Of a stretch of 64,000 bases of DNA, positions 1-9,308 are shown piece by piece. Numbering within the stretch: the stretch's first letter is position 1; each line of letters starts with the position of its first letter. The stretch is from NCBI RefSeq assembly GCF_003609645.1, contig NZ_MCIB01000001.1, forward strand, positions 124,001 through 188,000, written 5' to 3'. This DNA is from Thermohalobacter berrensis (GTDB lineage: Bacteria > Bacillota > Clostridia > Tissierellales > Thermohalobacteraceae). A model generated the notes under the pieces. That model made no database searches, was not told the DNA's origin, and saw nothing but the letters and a program-made list of their open reading frames with translations. A program made the position numbers and the translations under genes.

Positions 1-852
1 GATTCAATGTTAGTTATTGGTGATGAAGAACATATAAAGGTTCATATTCACACTAATAATCCAGGTGAAGTATTAGAAAAGGGGTTAAAAATTGGAGAAT
101 TAACTAATATAAAAATTGATAATATGAGATATCAACACAAAAGTAAAGTAGTTGATGAAAAACATGTACAACAAAATCAAGAAGATGAAATGAAGAAATA
201 TAGTATAATAACAGTTGCAATGGGTGAAGGAATAAAAAATGTTTTTAAGGATCTAAGGGTAGACTATGTTATTTCAGGTGGACAAACTATGAATCCAAGT
301 ACAGAAGATATTTTAAAAGCTGTAGAAAATGTAAAGGGTGAAAATATAATTATATTACCTAATAACAGTAATATAATCTTAGCAGCAAAACAGGCCAAAG
401 AATTAAGCAATAGAAATATTGAAGTGGTACCAACTAAAACTATACCTCAAGGTGTTACAGCTTTATTATCCTTTGATGAAGACCTTGATCTAGATGAAAA
501 TATTGAGAATATGGAAGAGGCTATAAAAGAAGTAAAAACTGGAGAGGTAACATTTGCAGTTAGAGATACTACAATTAATGGTAAAGAAATAAAAAAGGAT
601 GATGTAATAGGAATATCTGAAGGTGAAATAAAATCAATTGGTAATGATATTAGAGAAGTTTCAATGGACCTATTAAGAAATATTATAGATGAAGATGAAA
701 ATGATTTAATAACCATATTTTATGGAGAAGATATTAGTAAGGAAAAGGCAGAAGAATTAGGGGAATTATTAGAAGAAGAAATGGAAGAGTGTGATATTGA
801 AGTAGTTTATGGAGGTCAGCCACTTTACTACTATATATTTTCAGTGGAGTAA
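1..852 (+). CDS. fakA: Fatty acid kinase catalytic subunit FakA (YloV/DAK-type), 3' part only
   Basis: The reading frame is open from base 1 (Asp-Ser before the first Met at 7), so the gene starts upstream of the window. The visible 283 residues match the C-terminal part of YloV/FakA: an HIHTNNPGEVLEKG segment (around residues 15-30), then VISGGQTMNPSTEDIL and LPNNSNIILAA, which are typical of the middle and C-terminal domains. In this family FakA phosphorylates fatty acids carried by FakB (DegV) proteins so that the acyl-phosphate can enter PlsX/PlsY phospholipid synthesis. The N-terminal DhaL ATP-binding domain would lie outside the window. In Bacillus yloV also sits just upstream of recG. 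The identification is by family resemblance and gene order and is fairly secure. Confidence 0.88.
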   Translation, partial: DSMLVIGDEEHIKVHIHTNNPGEVLEKGLKIGELTNIKIDNMRYQHKSKVVDEKHVQQNQEDEMKKYSIITVAMGEGIKNVFKDLRVDYVISGGQTMNPSTEDILKAVENVKGENIIILPNNSNIILAAKQAKELSNRNIEVVPTKTIPQGVTALLSFDEDLDLDENIENMEEAIKEVKTGEVTFAVRDTTINGKEIKKDDVIGISEGEIKSIGNDIREVSMDLLRNIIDEDENDLITIFYGEDISKEKAEELGELLEEEMEECDIEVVYGGQPLYYYIFSVE

Positions 853-886
853 AAGTAGTTAGGCATTATGCTTAGCTACTTTTTTA
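851..886 (+). terminator. Rho-independent terminator after fakA
   Basis: An imperfect hairpin (arms AAAGTAG at 852-858 and CTACTTT at 876-882, extended by TTAG/CTTAG) is followed by a T run. It overlaps the fakA stop codon and separates fakA from recG. Confidence 0.7.
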
Positions 887-987
887 TTTAAGTTTAACTA
901 TAACAATTACTTGATTACTTACTTGGTTGCTTGGAAAATATTCTTTTTATATAATAAATATAAACATATGTTCTAGGGGTGAAGAAT

Positions 988-3051
988 TTGGAAAATTTAA
1001 ATACATCAATCCAATATGTAAAAGGTGTTGGCCCAAAAAGAGCAAAAAAACTTAAAAGGCTTAACATAAAGACTGTTGAAGATATGCTTTATTACTTTCC
1101 AAGAACCTATGAAGACAGAAGAAAATTAAATAGTATAAAGGAATGTAGAAATGGAGAAAAGGTAAATTTAAAGGTAATCGTATCTGGTTCTCCAGTAATA
1201 TATAGACCAAGAAGGGGACTTTCCATAACAAAGGTTCCTGTAAAAGATGAAACGGGATTAGCCTTTTTAGTTTGGTTTAATCAAGAATATATGGCAAAAA
1301 ATTTTAAAATAGGTGAGATTCTAAGGGTTAATGGAAAAGTAAAAATTGCCTATAATGAAATTCAAATACAAAACCCTGTATTTGACAAAAATGATAGAAA
1401 AGGGGAAAAGGTAGGAAAGATAATACCAATATACCCCTTAACAGAAAAGTTAAGTAATAATGAAATGATTAAGATAGCTAATAATGTTTTAAAAAATTAC
1501 ATAGATAAAGTTGAAGATTGCCTTCCTGATGTTATTAGAAAAAATTTTAATTTAATTTCTGTAAATGATGCTTTAAAAAATATTCATTTTCCTAAGGACA
1601 GGAAATGCTATATAAAAGCAAGACAAAGACTAGTATTTGAAGAGTTATTAATACTGCAACTAGGGTTGTTAATGATAAAAGAAAATTATAGTAACAATAA
1701 AAATGGTATAAAATTTAATAAAGTTGATGAAATTAAAAAGTTTATAAATACACTTCCTTTTGAATTAACTAATGCTCAGAAGAGAGTATTTAAGGAAATT
1801 GAACAAGATATGGAATCAGATAAGCCTATGAATAGACTAGTCCAAGGAGACGTTGGATCAGGGAAGACTATTATTGCTGTACTTTCAATGTTAAAAGCTG
1901 TTATGTCTGGATATCAAGCTGTCATGATGGCACCTACTGAAATTTTAGCCACACAGCATTATGAAAGTATAAAAGAATTTTTAAATAATTATAATATTGA
2001 AATAGAGTTATTAGTGGGTAGTGTGCCTGATAAAAGGAAAAAAGAAATACTTAAGAAAATAAAAGAAGGGAAAATAGATATTGTAGTTGGAACACATGCA
2101 TTAATACAAGATACTGTAGAGTTTGATAAGTTAGGTCTTGCAATAACAGATGAGCAGCATAGATTTGGGGTAAGACAAAGGGCTAAATTGACACAAAAAG
2201 GTTTAAATCCAGATGTTTTAGTAATGACAGCTACTCCGATACCTAGAACTTTAGCACTAATTTTATATGGGGATTTAGATATATCTATAATTGATGAACT
2301 TCCACCAGGAAGAAAAAAGGTAGAAACATATGCAGTTAATAGTAAAATGAAAAAAAGAGTATATGATTTTGTAAAAAAACAAATAAAAGAAGGAAGACAA
2401 GCTTATATTGTTTGTCCATTAGTAGAAGAATCTGATTCTTTAGATATAAAATCTGCTACAGAGCTATATGAAGAGTTAAGTAATGAGTATTTTACAGATT
2501 TGAGATTGGCACTTTTACACGGTAAAATGAATGCAAAGGATAAAGATGAAATAATGGCTAAATTCAAAAACCATGAAATTGATATACTTATTTCAACCAC
2601 CGTAATAGAAGTCGGAGTAAATGTCCCTAATGCAAATATAATTGTAATTGAAAATGCAGAAAGATTTGGATTGGCACAGCTTCACCAGTTAAGAGGAAGG
2701 GTAGGAAGAGGAAAATATCAGTCATATTGTATATTAATAAATGATAGTAATAGTAAAGTTGCTAGAGAAAGAATGAAGATAATGGAAAGAACAAATAACG
2801 GGTTTGTTATTTCAGAAAAAGATTTAGAAATTAGAGGTCCCGGAGAATTCTTTGGAACTAGACAACATGGAATTCCTGATTTAAAAATTGGTAATATTTT
2901 TAGAGATATGGATATGTTAAAACAGGCTCAAAAGTTGGCACTTAAAATACTAGAAGAGGACAGACATCTACAATCTGAAAAATATAAAAAGATTAAGAAT
3001 AAAATAATTAATCTTTTTAAGGATAAAATAAAAGATATAAGCTTTAATTAA
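988..3051 (+). CDS. recG: ATP-dependent DNA helicase RecG
   Basis: RecG remodels stalled replication forks and branch-migrates Holliday junctions. The 687-residue product has the family layout: an N-terminal wedge/OB domain beginning SIQYVKGVGPKRAKKL, Walker A GDVGSGKT (about residue 288), the TDEQHRFG box of RecG (its DExH motif), motif III TATPIPRT, and a C-terminal helicase domain with LHQLRGRVGRG and a RecG tail containing GTRQHG. I chose TTG at 988 because AGGGGTG (975-981) lies 6 bases upstream. GTG at 979 is in frame but overlaps that ribosome site. Full-length, no disruptions seen. Confidence 0.95.
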   Translation: MENLNTSIQYVKGVGPKRAKKLKRLNIKTVEDMLYYFPRTYEDRRKLNSIKECRNGEKVNLKVIVSGSPVIYRPRRGLSITKVPVKDETGLAFLVWFNQEYMAKNFKIGEILRVNGKVKIAYNEIQIQNPVFDKNDRKGEKVGKIIPIYPLTEKLSNNEMIKIANNVLKNYIDKVEDCLPDVIRKNFNLISVNDALKNIHFPKDRKCYIKARQRLVFEELLILQLGLLMIKENYSNNKNGIKFNKVDEIKKFINTLPFELTNAQKRVFKEIEQDMESDKPMNRLVQGDVGSGKTIIAVLSMLKAVMSGYQAVMMAPTEILATQHYESIKEFLNNYNIEIELLVGSVPDKRKKEILKKIKEGKIDIVVGTHALIQDTVEFDKLGLAITDEQHRFGVRQRAKLTQKGLNPDVLVMTATPIPRTLALILYGDLDISIIDELPPGRKKVETYAVNSKMKKRVYDFVKKQIKEGRQAYIVCPLVEESDSLDIKSATELYEELSNEYFTDLRLALLHGKMNAKDKDEIMAKFKNHEIDILISTTVIEVGVNVPNANIIVIENAERFGLAQLHQLRGRVGRGKYQSYCILINDSNSKVARERMKIMERTNNGFVISEKDLEIRGPGEFFGTRQHGIPDLKIGNIFRDMDMLKQAQKLALKILEEDRHLQSEKYKKIKNKIINLFKDKIKDISFN

Positions 3052-3053
3052 TA

Positions 3054-3088
3054 AAAAAGAAAGATGTCAAAAAGGCATCTTTCTTTTT
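3054..3088 (+). terminator. Terminator after recG
   Basis: A perfect 13-bp stem (AAAAAGAAAGATG at 3054-3066, CATCTTTCTTTTT at 3076-3088) with a 9-base loop ends in a T run, 3 bases after the recG stop. Confidence 0.85.
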
Positions 3089-3210
3089 ATTAATTTAGTT
3101 GGGAGAGGAGAATTTTAAGGAATAGTTTTAGGGGAATTTTCTTCTATGTACATATTATTTGTTTTTTAAAGTAAAATATACAGTAACAATTTGTAAAAAA
3201 ATATTTAATT

Positions 3211-3239
3211 TTGTACTAATTTTGATATTGTGCTAAAAT
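3211..3239 (+). promoter_or_regulatory. Sigma-A-type promoter for rsmD-coaD
   Basis: TTGTAC (3211-3216), a 17-base spacer and TAAAAT (3234-3239) preceded by TG (extended -10). It sits 24 bases upstream of the rsmD start in an otherwise empty 170-base gap. Confidence 0.55.
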
Positions 3240-3262
3240 AATGGTATTAGAGAGGTGAAAAA

Positions 3263-3823
3263 ATGAGAGTAATAACTGGAACAGCTAAGGGACATAAATT
3301 AAAAGCTCCTAAAGGACTTGAAACAAGACCTACAACTGATAGAATTAAAGAATCTTTATTTAATATATTAGGTAAAATTCCTGGAAATAGTATTGTACTA
3401 GATTTATTTTCAGGAACAGGAAATATAGGAATTGAATTTTTAAGCAGAGGAGCTGATGAATGTTATTTTATTGACTATAGTTCAGAGTGTATAAAAATAA
3501 TTAAAGAAAACCTTTCAAATACAAAACTATTAAATAAGTCATATGTTTATAAAAATAAAGTAGGTAGAGCAATAGAAATTCTTGGAAAAAAGAATGTAAA
3601 ATTTGATTTTATTTTCATGGATCCACCTTATAATAAAGGCTTTGCTGAACCAACACTAAATAAAATCGCAGAGCATAAAATCATAAAACATAATGGAATA
3701 GTAATTGTTGAACATAGAACCAATACTATTTTACCCGAAAAAGTACATAATTTAATAAAAGTTCATTCAAGGGAATACGGAAATACAACTATTTCTTTTT
3801 ATAAAGCAGAGGAGGAAGTATAA
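3263..3823 (+). CDS. rsmD: 16S rRNA (guanine(966)-N2)-methyltransferase RsmD
   Basis: A SAM-dependent methyltransferase that modifies G966 of 16S rRNA during 30S assembly (YlbH in Bacillus). The 186-residue product begins [10 protein letters not shown] and has [15 protein letters not shown], the SAM-binding [13 protein letters not shown] loop (about residues 48-60) and the catalytic DPPY motif (about residue 121). An AGAGGTG ribosome site precedes the ATG. Its TAA overlaps the ATG of coaD by one base (TAATG), which indicates translational coupling; rsmD-coaD is a conserved pair. Confidence 0.95.
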   Translation: MRVITGTAKGHKLKAPKGLETRPTTDRIKESLFNILGKIPGNSIVLDLFSGTGNIGIEFLSRGADECYFIDYSSECIKIIKENLSNTKLLNKSYVYKNKVGRAIEILGKKNVKFDFIFMDPPYNKGFAEPTLNKIAEHKIIKHNGIVIVEHRTNTILPEKVHNLIKVHSREYGNTTISFYKAEEEV

Positions 3824-4302
3824 TGGTTGTACTCTATCCTGGAAGTTTTGATCCAGTAACAAATGGACATCTTGATATTATCAAAAGATGTTCTAAAAAG
3901 TTTAATAAAGTAATAGTGGCAGTATTAAATAATCCCTCAAAAAAGCCAATGTTCACTGTTGAGGAAAGGGTAAAGCTATTACAAGAAGTATGTAAGGATT
4001 ATGATAATGTAGAAATTGATTGTTTTTCAGGCCTTTTAGTTGATTATGCAAAAAAAAGGGATATATCAGCTATAGTAAAAGGCTTAAGGGCAGTTTCAGA
4101 TTTTGAATATGAACTACAAATGGCATTAATGAATAGGAACTTAGATAATGATATAGAAACATTATTTTTAATGACAAGTGCAAAATATTCGTTTTTAAGT
4201 TCAAGCTTGGTAAAGGAAGTTGCAAGGTTTAATGGTGATATATCAGATTTAGTACCTAAATCAGTAGAACAAGCAATAAAAGTAAAGATAAAGGGGGAAT
4301 AA
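3823..4302 (+). CDS. coaD: Phosphopantetheine adenylyltransferase CoaD
   Basis: Catalyses the fourth step of coenzyme A synthesis, 4'-phosphopantetheine plus ATP to dephospho-CoA. At 159 residues it is the normal family length. The N-terminal [16 protein letters not shown] carries the nucleotidyltransferase TNGH motif, and the C-terminal [14 protein letters not shown] segment is the second signature. It is coupled to rsmD by a one-base stop/start overlap and followed 4 bases later by a coiled-coil gene. Confidence 0.97.
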   Translation: MVVLYPGSFDPVTNGHLDIIKRCSKKFNKVIVAVLNNPSKKPMFTVEERVKLLQEVCKDYDNVEIDCFSGLLVDYAKKRDISAIVKGLRAVSDFEYELQMALMNRNLDNDIETLFLMTSAKYSFLSSSLVKEVARFNGDISDLVPKSVEQAIKVKIKGE

Positions 4303-4306
4303 GGAT

Positions 4307-4753
4307 ATGGAAGTAATGGATCTTTTAGATGAAATTGAAGATATTCTTGATGAAAGTTCTTCTATACCTTTTGCAGGAAAAGTATTATTAGATAAAGAGG
4401 AATTATTAGAAATAATAAAAGAAATAAGAATTAAACTACCAGATGAAATAAAACAGGCTGAATGGATAAAAGAAGAAAGACAAAAGATTTTAGCAGAAGC
4501 TCAAAACGAAGCTGATACAATTATTAATGAAGCTAAATTACATATTGAGGAAATGGTTGAGGAAGATGAAATAACAAAGAAGGCTCAAGAAAGAGCTGAA
4601 GAAATAATAAATAAGGCCAAAAGTAATGCAAAGGAGATAAGAATAGGAGCAAGAGAATATGCAGATGAACTACTAAAAAATGTTCAAGAACAATTGAAGA
4701 CACTTATAGATACACTAGATAAAAATAGAGAAGAACTAAAAGGTTTAAAGTAA
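4307..4753 (+). CDS. Coiled-coil protein of unknown function (V-ATPase subunit G/H-like)
   Basis: A 148-residue charged protein. Residues about 45-110 read as one long Glu/Lys/Ala-rich helix (repeats such as AEAQNEADTIINEAK and AQERAEEIINKAKSNAKEI), resembling the stalk subunits of rotary ATPases and the DivIVA-type coiled coils often annotated only as 'ATPase' downstream of coaD in Clostridia. There is no catalytic motif or membrane segment. It lies 4 bases after coaD with an AGGGGGAATAAGG site, and a terminator follows, so it closes the rsmD-coaD operon. A second in-frame ATG at 4316 is possible. Function unknown. Confidence 0.7.
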   Translation: MEVMDLLDEIEDILDESSSIPFAGKVLLDKEELLEIIKEIRIKLPDEIKQAEWIKEERQKILAEAQNEADTIINEAKLHIEEMVEEDEITKKAQERAEEIINKAKSNAKEIRIGAREYADELLKNVQEQLKTLIDTLDKNREELKGLK

Positions 4754-4754
4754 G

Positions 4755-4783
4755 AAGGTTCCAGATTATGGAGCCTTTTTTTT
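4755..4783 (+). terminator. Terminator closing the rsmD-coaD operon
   Basis: An 8-bp stem with one G-T pair (AAGGTTCC 4755-4762, GGAGCCTT 4770-4777) followed by a T run. Confidence 0.8.
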
Positions 4784-4823
4784 GTTTGAAAATATACTAT
4801 TATTACAAAATATGTAAAAGGAT

Positions 4824-4852
4824 TTGTTGTTTACCATATAATGTAATATAAT
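4824..4852 (+). promoter_or_regulatory. Promoter upstream of the first lipoprotein pseudogene
   Basis: TTGTTG (4824-4829), 17 bases, then a consensus TATAAT (4847-4852). It lies 42 bases before the disrupted lipoprotein start, so the broken gene still carries an apparently good promoter. Confidence 0.55.
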
Positions 4853-4894
4853 TAATTTGTAGTTAACTTAAATTTTAAAAGGAGAATATGTAGT

Positions 4895-5402
4895 ATGAAA
4901 AAAATATTTACTTATTCTATTATCTTTTTTATTTTGAACTTATTTTTTATAGGCTGTGCTTCTAACTCAAATACTGTAAACTTGCTGAAATTGACAGAGG
5001 GAGAAAAAAGAAATATATAGTAAATTTGCACAAGACCATGATGATTCAGTTTTAAATGGATTAGATCCTATTACTGTATGCAAACTATATCTACATGCTG
5101 GACAAATACAAGATTATGAAACAGAATATGAATTTTATATACAAGATGACAAATATTTAGGTTGGTCTAAAGAAAAACACTTAGAAGATATAAATAAAAG
5201 AACAAGCAGAAATCTTGAGGTATTTAAAAATGTTGAAAACTTGAAAGTTAAATACTCTGAAAATAAACAAGAGGCTATAATAACATGGGAAAATAATAAA
5301 GTTTACTCTAATACAGAAAATGAAGAAGATTTTGTTTTTACTTTTAGGCTAATAAAAAATAAAGAAGGCATATGGAAAGTTTGTTTCTTGCCTATGCAAT
5401 AA
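4895..5402 (+). pseudogene. Lipoprotein gene broken by a one-base frameshift
   Basis: The ATG at 4895 follows AAAAGGAG (4877-4884). It opens a lipoprotein signal peptide with Lys-Lys start, hydrophobic core and lipobox FIGC (Cys at residue 21), but the frame stops at 5018-5020 after 41 codons. The +1 frame continues to a stop at 5400-5402 with a coherent protein containing KFAQDHDDSVLNGLDPITVCKL and ending in a GIWKVCF-type strand. Removing one A from the six-A run at 5004-5009 joins the halves (TEGEKEIYSKFAQ) into a protein of about 168 residues. The visible part resembles small extracytoplasmic lipoproteins of Clostridia of unknown function. It is either a real pseudogene, a slippage-switched gene or a sequencing error. 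Confidence 0.75.
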
Positions 5403-5441
5403 ATTTATAAAAATATATTATGTAAAAAATAGGAGTTAAAT

Positions 5442-6032
5442 ATGAAAAAGAAAAGTATAAATATTTGTAATATTAATTCCTTTACTTTTTACAGGCTGTA
5501 GTACTCATATAAATGATAAAAAGGATAATTTTGAAGATAATAAATTAGATTCACGTGTTAATACAGAAATAAAGAATTGGAGAGCAATAATTACTAAAAT
5601 TGAACAAAGTCAAAAGGAAAAAAAAATATTCTCGAGTTTTTTTTGGAAGATCCAATGAAAGAATCTGGAGGAAAATTTTTAGTTTCTAATTCTGAAATTT
5701 ATAAATATAATCTAAAATCCAGAAATTTTGTTCAAATGGTTGTTGAAGTTTCGAAAGCTGGTTGTAATATAAAAGATGTAAAGAAAATGGATTTTAGAAA
5801 TATTATAGGAGTTATAGAAAAAATAGAAAACTATTATGAAGGATTGCTAATAATCTTACAACCTTTAAAAAAATATAATAGGGATTTAAGAATAAACATA
5901 GTTACGGATTCAAATACAGAATTTAATAGAATGATAGAAGAAGGATTACAAGAAGGTTACATTATAGAAGTATTAGGTATATATAAAGGTGGACAATTAT
6001 ATAAAGAAGTTGTAACTCTTAAAAATAAATAA
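5442..6032 (+). pseudogene. Second lipoprotein gene broken by two frameshifts
   Basis: The ATG at 5442 follows AGGAG (5431-5435). The signal peptide is restored only if one base is removed from the AAA at 5459-5461, giving MKKKSIIFVILIPLLFTGC with lipobox FTGC. This frame later runs out near 5650. The continuing frame (open from about 5622 to the stop at 6032) joins if one A is added to the nine-A run at 5618-5626, giving NILEFFLEDPMKES. The repaired protein is about 196 residues, lipid-anchored, with a basic/acidic mixed C-terminal half and no family I recognise. It sits 39 bases after the first broken lipoprotein gene. Confidence 0.7.
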
Positions 6033-6121
6033 TAAATTTAAGGCAAGTTTACAAATTTTATGTTTAATGGATTTCTTGAATACATTTTTAAATTTAATCA
6101 AAGGTGCTGGAGTGAAGAGAG

Positions 6122-6364
6122 ATGAACAAAGATAAGACTAAATATCTAAATATAATAAAATATATTTTAGCCACACTATTAATTATTATAGGAATTATGA
6201 CAATTATGAATATGGTTGATTTAATATATTTAGTTATAATAGTTATTATTAATTCTACACTTGAAATAATTAATGAATTAATGTTTAAAGATAGAAGGCC
6301 AGTTAAAATTATTTTAAATCTAGTGGTATTGATTATGTTTGTTGTAATATATACAAAGCTATAA
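6122..6364 (+). CDS. Small hydrophobic membrane protein, unknown
   Basis: An 80-residue protein with a short basic N-terminus, then hydrophobic segments at about residues 12-32, 34-50 and 60-78, so two or three membrane helices with an NELMFKDRRP loop between the last two. A GAAGAGA sequence sits just upstream of the ATG. It has no recognised family. It converges on the damaged ytaF gene with a 13-base gap and no obvious terminator. Confidence 0.5.
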   Translation: MNKDKTKYLNIIKYILATLLIIIGIMTIMNMVDLIYLVIIVIINSTLEIINELMFKDRRPVKIILNLVVLIMFVVIYTKL

Positions 6365-6377
6365 TAATATAAGTAAA

Positions 6378-6904
6378 TTACATGATAAATATAATGTTAA
6401 AGCAAAATACTAAAGGTAAAAAATAAAGATAATTAATTCCACCTAAAGAAAGTCCAAATCCGGCCCCAAGAGCATCAATCGATAATACAAAGCCCAAATA
6501 GAAAGCTTCCTTTATGTTTATATCTCCAGAAACATCTAAGTCGGCTTTAGTGGTATCAAGTGCAATATCTATTATAAGTCCTAGCTTGAGTATATAAAAT
6601 TTAGCTAGTTTATCATCATTTGTATTTTCAATTTTATATTTAATGTATCCTTCCAACATGAAAATTAATCCTAAGTTAATTAGTATAATGCAACTTATTA
6701 AAGTGGAAGTATTTTCAGATATATACTTTACTACTATATGACTTGAATATATTGAAATTCCTAAGATGATAATAGTTACAAAATTTATTATTAATGTGGC
6801 TGCTTTTGGAATTCGTATTTGTTTAATACCATAGGTCATACCTAAAGCAAAAGAGTCAATACAAATAGCTAGTGCTATTAAAGTTGCTTCAATTACTAAA
6901 ACAT
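6378..6904 (-). pseudogene. ytaF: YtaF/MntP-like membrane protein gene, damaged at both ends
   Basis: The continuous frame 6378-6839 encodes TM segments plus TKADLDVSGDINIKEAFYLGFVLSIDALGAGFG, the second-repeat signature of the sporulation membrane protein YtaF. Coding continues upstream in the same frame (IEATLIALAICIDSFALGMTYG, the first repeat), but no ATG, GTG or TTG opens it. The ATG that abuts the AAAGGAGG site (ATG at 6904-6902) is out of frame and would connect only with one extra T in its four-T run. The 3' end is also short: it stops after the fifth helix, and the last roughly 40-50 residues normal for the family are missing. Either a pseudogene or a sequence error plus a truncated form. 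Confidence 0.6.
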
Positions 6905-6967
6905 CCTCCTTTGTATGGCAATCTTCACATTTATAATATACATTAACATAAACATATCTAGTACTAG

Positions 6968-7915
6968 TTACATATGTATTCTATATAGTATACATATATA
7001 TAATGCATATAAAATTAATAAAGAAATGGACTGAAATCTACTAATTTTATTTTTAAATAAACACGGAATTGTAAGAATTAATAGCATTAAAAAAGCAACA
7101 GGAAAATCTAAAACTAAATTCTGTCTTTCAATTATAAGTGAAGATACCATTCCAGAGGATCCAAGAACTAGTGCTACGTTTAGAATATTAGCTCCTACAA
7201 TATTCCCTGCTGATAATGAGGTATGACCTTTCTTTAAAGCAGTTAGTGCAGTTGTTAGTTCTGGTAAAGAAGTTCCAAAAGCAATTAAAGATAAACTAAT
7301 TACTGATTCTGGAACACCAATAAATTTAGCTAAATCTATACCGTTATCAATAAGTAAATTAGAGCCAACTATAATACTAAATATACCAGTAATAAAGAAG
7401 AATATTGTCTTAACTTTTTTCCTAAGATTAAAGATTTTTCTTTTATATTGTGAAGTTTGATTATTCTTATATCTTAATATATAGGTATCTAAGATAATAT
7501 ATCCTAATAAAATTATAATTAAAATTACAGAATCTTTTGTAGTAATTAAACCATCATAAGAAATAGTAGAAAAGATTAAAAATACGGCTAGAAGAATAAG
7601 AGATTTTAATCTAAAAAATTTACCTTTAATTCTACTGGGAGAGATTATATTGGTAACACCTAATACTAGACCTGTATTACAAATTATGGAACCGACTGCA
7701 TTTCCCACACTCATGGTAGTGTGTCCTGCAGTTGCAGCCGTGACTGAAACAATTGCTTCAGGAGCTGTTGTTGCTATACTCACTATTGTAGCCCCAATAA
7801 ATATCTCGGGCAGATGATACGTCCTAGCTATATTAACAGATGACTCAACAAACAGATCTCCACCCTTGACAACTAGAATAAGACCTAAACAGAATAGTAG
7901 AATAGTTATTATCAA
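6968..7915 (-). CDS. Sodium:calcium antiporter (CaCA family, YrbG type)
   Basis: A 315-residue inner-membrane exchanger with two inverted repeats. The alpha-1 repeat is GATIVSIATTAPEAIVS (about residues 41-57), and the alpha-2 repeat is IAFGTSLPELTTALTA, with GNIVGANILN following. The paired acidic residues inside these repeats are the cation-binding sites in this family. About ten hydrophobic segments are present, with a basic cytosolic loop (KNNQTSQYKRK) between the halves. It starts at TTG 7915 with AGGAGG upstream. It is co-directional with ylbJ and the damaged ytaF. It exchanges Ca2+ for Na+; other cations are possible. Confidence 0.88.
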   Translation of the reverse strand: MIITILLFCLGLILVVKGGDLFVESSVNIARTYHLPEIFIGATIVSIATTAPEAIVSVTAATAGHTTMSVGNAVGSIICNTGLVLGVTNIISPSRIKGKFFRLKSLILLAVFLIFSTISYDGLITTKDSVILIIILLGYIILDTYILRYKNNQTSQYKRKIFNLRKKVKTIFFFITGIFSIIVGSNLLIDNGIDLAKFIGVPESVISLSLIAFGTSLPELTTALTALKKGHTSLSAGNIVGANILNVALVLGSSGMVSSLIIERQNLVLDFPVAFLMLLILTIPCLFKNKISRFQSISLLILYALYICILYRIHM

Positions 7916-8021
7916 AATTTTTACCTCCTAATTATTACAACTATTCTTAATCATCTACTAATTTCTATGCAATATAAAATAGTTATATTCAATATAACTT
8001 CTATTAAATACCTATTTACTT

Positions 8022-9308
8022 TTACCTAGTTACAATTTTTTGATTTAATAAACTTAAAGTTATACCTATAAGTATCAAACATAATAGTATAATGAAATAT
8101 ATTTTAGTTGAAAAACTAAATATTGAGATCCAATCACTTGAAACAAAATTAACTTTACCTTGCTGCAGAACTATTGAAGCAGGCTTTACTTTATCTTTAA
8201 AGAAAAGTATATAAAGTAATATTGTATAAATACTTGCAAATATACCATGTAGGAATTTACTTAAAGTATAAATACTAAGCTTAATATCAGTCTTACTAAT
8301 AATACTAGCAGCTTGACTAATAATTGAAAAACCACTCCAGCCGATTAAAAAACTCACAATTGAAATTTTCGATAGATAGCTACTATTAGTAACATTTGAA
8401 AGCATGTTACATCCATTGGTAATTTCAATAATACCGCTTAACGTTGCTCTAATAAGCTCTTTGTCTTCTAATATAGGAACTAATGAAGTAATTAAGTAGG
8501 ATATTAATTCTTCTAATCTAGTTAAAGTAAGAATTTCAATTATTACTGAATAAAGTATAATAAAGCCACCTATCATAAGCATTGTATTAAAGGATTCCTT
8601 TACAGCATCTCCCATAAGCATACCGAAGCTTCTACCATCATTTTCTTTTGCTTTAATCAATTCCCTAAAGGCTTTTTTAATATAGCTTTTTTCTGATTTT
8701 TTAGGAATTTTTCTCTTATCACCATAAAATCTAAATATTAATCCTACTGTTATTGCTCCCAGATAGTGTGCTATAGCGATTAAAGCACCTAAAGTAGCAT
8801 TATTAAACATACCAACTGCAACAGCTCCTATCATAAACAATGGACCAGAGGTACTAGAAAAAGAAACTAACCTTTGTGCTTCTGCTTTAGTCAAAATGTT
8901 TTGAGTTCTAAGCTTAGCGGCTAACTTTACCCCTACAGGATAACCAGAGGTTATACTCATAGCAAAGGGAAATGCCCCTTCTCCTGGAACATTAAAAAAA
9001 GGATTCATTATAGGTTGAAGAAGCGTTCCAATAAAATTTACAACACCTAATCCAATTAAAATTTCTGAACATATAAAAAAAGGTAATAAAGACGGTAGAA
9101 CAATATTAAACCAAGTATTAACTCCTCTGTAGGCTGCTTTTACCGAGTTTTCAGGGAATAAAACGATTGTAAGAACAATTAACATTACTGATAATGCTGA
9201 AAAATACGTTACAATATATTTTCTATACTTTTTTAAAAATGAATTGAGAGTAATTTTTAATGCAATTATAAACCCAAAAAATAAAGGTAAAAAGATTAAG
9301 CTAGACAT
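8022..9308 (-). CDS. ylbJ: Sporulation integral membrane protein YlbJ
   Basis: A 428-residue polytopic protein. PSLLPFFICSEILIGLGVV, PGEGAFPFAMSITSGYPVGVKLAAKLR and FSSTSGPLFMIGAVAVGMF are hallmark gate-like segments of YlbJ, which is required for spore-coat and heat-resistance functions in Bacillus under mother-cell sigma-E control. The start at 9308 has AGGAGG 6 bases upstream; an in-frame ATG nine codons earlier lacks a site. In Bacillus ylbJ follows coaD directly, whereas here 3.3 kb of accessory material separates them and the gene is on the other strand. Confidence 0.9.
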   Translation of the reverse strand: MSSLIFLPLFFGFIIALKITLNSFLKKYRKYIVTYFSALSVMLIVLTIVLFPENSVKAAYRGVNTWFNIVLPSLLPFFICSEILIGLGVVNFIGTLLQPIMNPFFNVPGEGAFPFAMSITSGYPVGVKLAAKLRTQNILTKAEAQRLVSFSSTSGPLFMIGAVAVGMFNNATLGALIAIAHYLGAITVGLIFRFYGDKRKIPKKSEKSYIKKAFRELIKAKENDGRSFGMLMGDAVKESFNTMLMIGGFIILYSVIIEILTLTRLEELISYLITSLVPILEDKELIRATLSGIIEITNGCNMLSNVTNSSYLSKISIVSFLIGWSGFSIISQAASIISKTDIKLSIYTLSKFLHGIFASIYTILLYILFFKDKVKPASIVLQQGKVNFVSSDWISIFSFSTKIYFIILLCLILIGITLSLLNQKIVTR

